Shown piece by piece: positions 18,593-22,748 of a stretch of DNA of 22,748 nucleotides. This DNA is from Pleurobrachia bachei. Lineage: Eukaryota; Ctenophora; Tentaculata; Cydippida; Pleurobrachiidae. Made by a program: the position numbers and the translations under genes. Location of the stretch: assembly GCA_000695325.1 (NCBI GenBank), contig AVPN01000931.1, forward strand, positions 1-22,748. Reading direction: 5' to 3'. Each line of letters starts with the position of its first letter. The first letter of the stretch is position 1. The notes under the pieces were generated by a model. That model was not told where the DNA came from and did no database searches. It saw nothing but the letters and a program-made list of their open reading frames with translations.

Positions 18593-19733
18593 GAGTGCAG
18601 TTTTCAGAGGGCTGCTCAGGGTGTGATAAGGAATGTACTGCACCTCTTCGGTGTCTCCCCGGTTCAGGAGCGGGTAAATCCTGTCAGTGCCCTTGGGGGA
18701 GAACGGGACGGGATTGTTCTACCTCATCTCCCTCAATCACCCTTAATACCGGTAACTGCGTTCAATTTTTTTATGTTCTAACCCTTCTTTACATTTGTAA
18801 CTAGGCAAGTTACATTATCATCAAATCAAAACCGCTAAATACAATTCACAATATTTGAACGTTAGCTGTGTTATAGAAAATTATATTTAATATCGAGCCA
18901 CTAAATTAGGCAGGGCAGAAGAGAGATAAGGTGAAGCAGATTGTCTAACTTGACCAACTCAATTCTCCCACACAGGCGGTGTAAACGGAGTTCAATTTGA
19001 ACGACGTCTCCTGCTCAACTCCTTCTCCATACAAATTCGGACAAGGATACCCAACTGCCTGATATTACTAATTGCCAGCCCGAGAGACAACCAGGTATGA
19101 AGTTAGTTAGTTAGGTAATTACCCAAATTATTATCACTTAACTTTTAAAACCTAATAAGTGATATCACATTGTATCATCCCCCGCAGGACTTTATAATAG
19201 TATCCCTATCGGAAGGACAGCCCGTACTCTCCCTCTCCTCCTCCACCCACCTCATCATCGCGGGACGGCGTGCCAACGATGGACAGTGGCACACACTGAC
19301 CTTCACCCAGACCCTGGATTCCATATCTCTTGAGATGGACGGGGGGACATCTAGGGCAGTGGGGACAATACCTGGGGAGAGTTACAGGAGGGGAGTTGAC
19401 AGTGATGTATTGTTGAGCTTCGGTGGACAGCTTCGTGAGGTTGGAATTCTCGATTTATCAGGTATGTGCAGAGAGTCTCGTTCAGACTATCCCAGCTTTA
19501 ACAACCCCTCCCACTTGCACCCATACTATATTTAGGTATAGTACTGACCCCTAACACCCATACCATATTTATGTATAGCACTTCTGACCCCTAATACCCC
19601 TATTTATTAGGTTGGTCTGTTGATATGGCAGCGAGGTCTGGAATGGTGGGTTGTGTTCGGGATGTGAGGATAGATGGTAGAGAGGTGAATCTCATTAGCA
19701 ACACGATGGAATCTTCCCTTGCCGGCACCTCCC
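18593..19733 (+). CDS. Fat-like cadherin exons: EGF plus LamG, second module (LamG 3)
   Basis: Exons are 18593-18751, 18976-19094, 19188-19461 and 19611-19733, again 675 nt and phase 1 at both ends, so they splice in frame after 17783. The EGF and first LamG exons encode the same protein as the first module. The third exon has few changes (GVESD to GVDSD; GVLDL to GILDL), and the fourth reads GCVRDV for GCLRDV. All splice sites are present and the frame is intact. If the duplication is real the receptor has three LamG domains; if an assembly artefact, this is the other allele. Confidence 0.85.
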
Positions 19734-19756
19734 GTGAGTTATGATATCAGTTCTCA

Positions 19757-19833
19757 GGAAATACTGGTCCCTGATTGGCTGATAAACAGTCACGTGACAA
19801 AATAAATTAGTTTTGATCGGGTGTTTACTTGTT
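19757..19833 (+). repeat. Donor-proximal intronic repeat, third intron
   Basis: It begins 23 bases after the donor at 19734 (GTGAGT) with GGAAATACTGGTCCCTGATT, then GGCTGATAAACAGTCACGTG and a diverged tail ending GTGTTTACTTGT. A 21-bp truncated version follows the donor of the first module at 17807-17827. Confidence 0.72.
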
Positions 19834-19989
19834 GAGGGTGTGAGACAGATGTCATAATATGTATGCTCAACAAATCGGTTCAGTACCACCTGCAACTCTA
19901 ATTCGGAATGTTCAGCAACTCTCCTGCGCTACCCATCGTTAATTAATCCATTAAACTTGTTAATTTAATGACCTCTAATTAATTTTCAG

Positions 19990-20103
19990 CACGTATGGGG
20001 TGCGATGTTCCTCCCACGTGTCTAACAGCTGAGTGTCCTTCCACCCACACCTGTCTTGATATTTGGGGAGACTTTCAGTGTACCTGCCCACCTAACTTCT
20101 CAG
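19990..20103 (+). CDS. Fat-like cadherin exon: EGF after the last LamG
   Basis: It reads MGCDVPPTCLTAEC, HTCLDIWGDFQCTCPPNFSG, between the acceptor ATTTTCAG and a donor GTTTGA (20104). It enters and leaves at phase 1. The cysteine spacing is EGF-like. Confidence 0.83.
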
Positions 20104-20122
20104 GTTTGAAATAAAGAAAAAC

Positions 20123-20225
<103 letters not shown>

Positions 20226-20248
20226 TATAACACCTCCTCCACCCTCAG

Positions 20249-20387
20249 GAGCAAGATGTAATTGCCCGGCGGGTTACAAGGGATCATCCTGTCAGTATGA
20301 AATTAACGAGTGTTCCCCCTCCCCCTGTATACATGCTACATCATGTGTGGATAAACTCAATGACTTCACATGTACCTGCAAATCGGG
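20249..20387 (+). CDS. Fat-like cadherin exon: EGF pair
   Basis: It reads ARCNCPAGYKGSSCQ, then EINECSPSPCIHATSC and FTCTCKSG. EINEC marks a calcium-binding EGF. The first part adds an extra CxC-like stretch after the preceding FSG, so the EGF at the exon junction is irregular. It enters at phase 1 and leaves at phase 2 through donor GTGAGT at 20388. Confidence 0.84.
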
Positions 20388-20537
20388 GTGAGTAAAAATT
20401 TACATAGCGTCGCATGCCTTCCCCCGCGTGGCGGTGTTGTTGTTTGTGTCTCCCACTTCCAACCCACAGCTGCTTTCTGGTCGCCGCGGGATGTTGCTCA
20501 TACCTTTCCTCCCAGCCTGATCCCGGTATAGATCGGG

Positions 20538-20625
20538 ATCCCAGTGATATGCATTTCTAAATCAGGTACAGTGGTAAGAAGATCCCAGTGACATGTATTT
20601 CTAATTTGCAGGTACAGTGGAAAGA
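20538..20625 (+). repeat. Tandem duplication of a 3' splice-site region
   Basis: A block of about 43 bp at 20538-20580 (GATCCCAGTGATATGCATTT to ACAGTGGTAAGA) is repeated at 20581-20625 and spans the real acceptor. The upstream copy therefore holds a second acceptor (AAATCAG) and a donor-like GTAAGA after the 8-base GTACAGTG. Confidence 0.8.
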
Positions 20626-20725
20626 GGTGTGAGGAGGAGGTAAATGAGTGTGCGGGTATTCCGTGTCAGAACGGTGGATCCTGTACAGATCTTGTCAATG
20701 GGTTCAAATGTACCTGTGCCACGAG
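20612..20725 (+). CDS. Fat-like cadherin exon: EGF end and last EGF in window
   Basis: It reads [24 protein letters not shown], then [14 protein letters not shown], between acceptor AATTTGCAG and donor GTGAGT (20726). It leaves at phase 2 in the middle of an EGF whose last cysteine is not encoded here, so at least one more exon is expected. None with the needed phase and sequence was found in the remaining 2 kb. The transmembrane and cytoplasmic parts are also absent. Confidence 0.84.
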
Positions 20726-21239
20726 GTGAGTCGTTAATTACCAATTATTAATTAGCATAGTTACCCAAGTTAGATTTATGATTTAAGGGAGGGGGAGGGG
20801 TTGTGATTCCATAATTTGGTAGACAAAGTGCAATTTTACAAATGTACAACTTTCAGAATCACAACAGTACACTTGTACAGCTACATATTAACACTCTCGT
20901 TGATTTGTGTGCTTTTAAAAACTACGATTATAATGTGCAGGGATAGTGAGATAAAATATTAAAAACTACTTCATAAATCTCGCTTTAAAGTTCATTGTTC
21001 AATGAAAACACCAGTAGTAAATTTAGTCAGACATGAACACACGTCACACGGTGAGGATTCGGTATAGATCAGACATATGTCGACATCTTGCTAAAATTTT
21101 AGTGAAAAACTGAAGTCCAACCCCATAATGAAAACCGGGGTGATGGTTACCACGATGGTTACCCCAGTGGTTACCATGGTTACCACGATGTTACTTAGAT
21201 GGTAACCATGGTTACCAAGATCGTTACCATGGTTACACA
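20726..21239. other. Intronic or intergenic stretch with GGTTACCATGGTTACC repeats
   Basis: AT-rich sequence without coding signal up to about 21135. Bases 21137-21236 then hold about eight GGTTACC/GGTAACC units, many as the palindrome GGTTACCATGGTTACC or its variants. These lie immediately downstream (minus strand) of the stop codon of the reverse gene. No clear polyadenylation hexamer for either strand was identified. Confidence 0.5.
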
Positions 21240-21555
21240 CTACAAGTTGAATGAAAAGCCTGTTTCACGATGATGCCGACCATGTAGACCATGCCCGACA
21301 GGCCCGTATTTCTTTCTATGTTCCATATGTGCCTCCCGGTAATCCCACATCAGAACCAGAGCCGTCATGAGAGCCACATCCACACCAGGTTCCACGGTTA
21401 GATGATACGTATCCGCACCGAGTCTCATCAGGGAACTTCCGAAGCTGTCCTGGGAGAGGTGAGCGTAGACAATGCCAGGGTTCTGAGCGTTAACGATGCG
21501 GATGGAGGGAGTGATCATACCTTCTGCTTCCATTATCATTGATGGTACCTCCGTC
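21240..21555 (-). CDS. Terminal exon of a LURP-one-related / tubby-C-like gene
   Basis: Read on the minus strand, an acceptor CACCCTCACAG is followed by an open frame from 21555 to a TAG at 21240-21242, about 104 codons. It reads EVPSMIMEAEGMITPS and RIVNAQNPGIVYAHL, then ADTYHLTVEPGVDVALMTAL and VLMWDYREAHMEHRKK. The DTY-xVxxGxDxALMxALxxxxD pattern is the C-terminal strand plus buried helix of LURP-one-related and tubby-like domains, a family common in sponges and plants. The biochemical role of animal members is not established. The N-terminal exons would lie to the right, outside the window or unrecognised. The exon is antisense to the cadherin gene and probably nested in, or convergent with, its 3' part. 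The family assignment is from pattern memory only. Confidence 0.55.
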
Positions 21556-22049
21556 CTGTGAGGGTGTTGAAATTAGTGGAAATAATAATAGTTCGCCACA
21601 GCTCCGGGCTCCCCCCCCCACCTTAGTCGGACCCTGATTCACCGGGGATAATCATTTCCCGCGAGACTGTACTCTCGAAAAAATGGAACCAAAATTTAAA
21701 CTTCATTCAATTTCAAAAAAAATTATACCATCGATTAGCAAAAAGTGTCGCGATCATTTTAGTATGCATCGCCATATTAATTTCATAATTAATTAATTAA
21801 TTATAGGCATTTTTATGCTTATCTAAGTTGATTCGTTTTTTTATGAGACCCGTATTTTCATCAATAAAAGTCTATCTATGGTGTGTTTAAAACCAGATTT
21901 TTTAATGTGTGTCATAAGTAAGGAAGGCGTTTTAATTTAGGTATACCGCTCTGACGCTGAGCAGTGTCAGTCAAAATTCAGTTTGCTGGCCCTGTTTTGC
22001 CTGGGCGGTATACAAAAACTTATATTATTATTATTATTATTAGGCTAAT
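21556..22049. other. Non-coding stretch with repeat fragments
   Basis: Bases 21632-21680 (GTCGGACCCTGATTCACCGG, TTTCCCGCGAGACTGT) resemble the 81-bp MITE family. An AATTAATTAATTAATTA run lies at about 21786-21803. A 73-nt foldback at 21941-22013 (stem GTATACCGC/GCGGTATAC) is followed by A-rich sequence and ATT repeats at about 22022-22041, a SINE-like tail. No gene is seen. Confidence 0.45.
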
Positions 22050-22440
22050 TAGTGACCGTAACATTGTAACGACCGTAACGGTCGTTACAATGCAAAATGA
22101 TTGTTACCCCTAATTTGTAATTACACAGGGAATGTTCATAACGACCGTTACGTTACGGTCGTAAAATCTGTAACGACTGTAACGTAACGGTCGTTACAAA
22201 TGTCACGACCGTAACGTAACGGTCGTTACATTTGTCACGACCGTAACGTTTTACCACCGTAATGTTACGGTCGTTACCTAAAATGACCGTATTTTGTAAC
22301 GACCGTAACGTTACGGTCGTTAAATTTCTTACGACCGTAACGTTACGGTCGTGTCATTGTAACGACCGTAACGTAATGGTCTTTATATTTTTTACGACCG
22401 TAACGTTACGGTCTTTGTTACGGTCGTTACAAAACGTTAC
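22050..22440. repeat. Array of short palindromes (ACGACCGTAACGTTACGGTCGT type)
   Basis: About ten palindromic units based on CGACCGTAACGTTACGGTCG or half-units are spaced 15-30 bp apart by AT-rich linkers. Variants have GTAACGTAAC, or a missing central base pair. Units sit near 22067, 22141, 22172, 22205, 22239-22277, 22300, 22330, 22362, 22394 and 22417. Each can form a perfect or near-perfect hairpin of about 10 bp stem. No coding content is credible. Confidence 0.85.
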
Positions 22441-22748
22441 ATATTTTCATATTACGTGCATTTTCTCCTCTATTTCTGAGGTTGAGAAAATAAAATTGAG
22501 TACATGAGAAAGAGCTCAATGAGATCTACAAGTAGGTATTTGTTTCGAGCAAAAATGATGAGCACAGTCGGAGCTACGGTGCGTTACGGTAGTTACGAAC
22601 ATGCCAAAAAACGCCTTTTTTCGGCAGTTTTATTGGATTTGCTCACTCCATAGGCATCGTATGAAATATTGATTGCCACCAAAAGGAAGCCTGGATATTT
22701 TCCTATCGAATGGTACCAAAATCATCGAAATTGGACAAAAAATGCGAA
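22441..22748. other. Unassigned right-edge sequence
   Basis: AT-rich with no recognised exon or RNA gene. One isolated half-palindrome-like GTTACGGTAGTTACG occurs near 22582. Confidence 0.4.

Larger units (their letters stand above)
18204..19777 (+). repeat. Tandem duplication of EGF-LamG module, second copy
   Basis: It is the near-identical partner of 16488-17827. Differences include a 241-bp insertion (18225-18465), scattered substitutions, and more extensive change in the intron at 19462-19610, where short repeats have rearranged. Its right side is joined to the full donor-proximal repeat and to the downstream exons. Confidence 0.9.

Noticed and set aside
22050-22440. CRISPR-like array
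   Set aside because: Repeats are full palindromes with irregular spacing and short unequal AT-rich linkers, in a eukaryotic intron-containing context.
22262-22507. Plus-strand frame of 81 codons
   Set aside because: It is produced by the palindrome array and has no protein-like composition.

Overview
The window is animal genomic DNA, most likely from a sponge or another early-branching metazoan. It is dominated by one plus-strand, multi-exon gene for a very large Fat-type adhesion receptor: cadherin repeats, a membrane-proximal domain, a long EGF array, then LamG/EGF alternation. Short GT-AG introns (about 90-250 bases), an AT-rich background, dense small foldback transposons and one non-LTR retrotransposon fit a compact early-metazoan genome. 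The organism is inferred, not proven. Neither the gene's start nor its transmembrane end is in the window.

Layout. Bases 82-8760 hold three highly similar direct copies of one cadherin/EGF block. Copy A (exons in 112-2699) is broken in its sixth exon and runs into a 322-bp inverted-repeat element. Copy B (3696-5508) is broken in its fourth exon and carries a one-base frameshift. Copy C (6144-8752) is complete and continues in frame into the rest of the gene. A 0.6-kb intronic flank (3051-3667, 5507-6115) precedes B and C but not A. From C onward every exon phase is consistent: six exons of cadherin plus EGF (588 codons), then an EGF exon at 8889-9009. A 5.1-kb intron (9010-14099) follows, filled with repeats, a 5'-truncated CR1/Jockey-group LINE and a minisatellite. 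Then come five EGF exons (14100-15430), LamG1 (15613-16415), an EGF-LamG module (16632-17783), a near-identical second EGF-LamG module (18593-19733), and three more EGF exons (19990-20725). The last exon ends at a splice donor with no continuation seen here.

Downstream on the minus strand, 21240-21555 looks like the terminal exon of a different gene resembling LURP-one-related (tubby-C-like) proteins. The window ends in an array of short perfect palindromes (22050-22440) and unassigned AT-rich DNA.

Main points of interest: two independent segmental duplications inside one gene, both with a breakpoint inside the terminal inverted repeat of a small foldback element; patchwork divergence between copies, with an exon more diverged than its introns; a roughly 90-bp repeat found 12-34 bases downstream of the donor in three unrelated introns, an introner-like placement; a GT to GC donor change between copies; and a palindrome array of unknown nature. 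Both duplications could also be uncollapsed haplotypes in the assembly, which must be settled before any biological reading.
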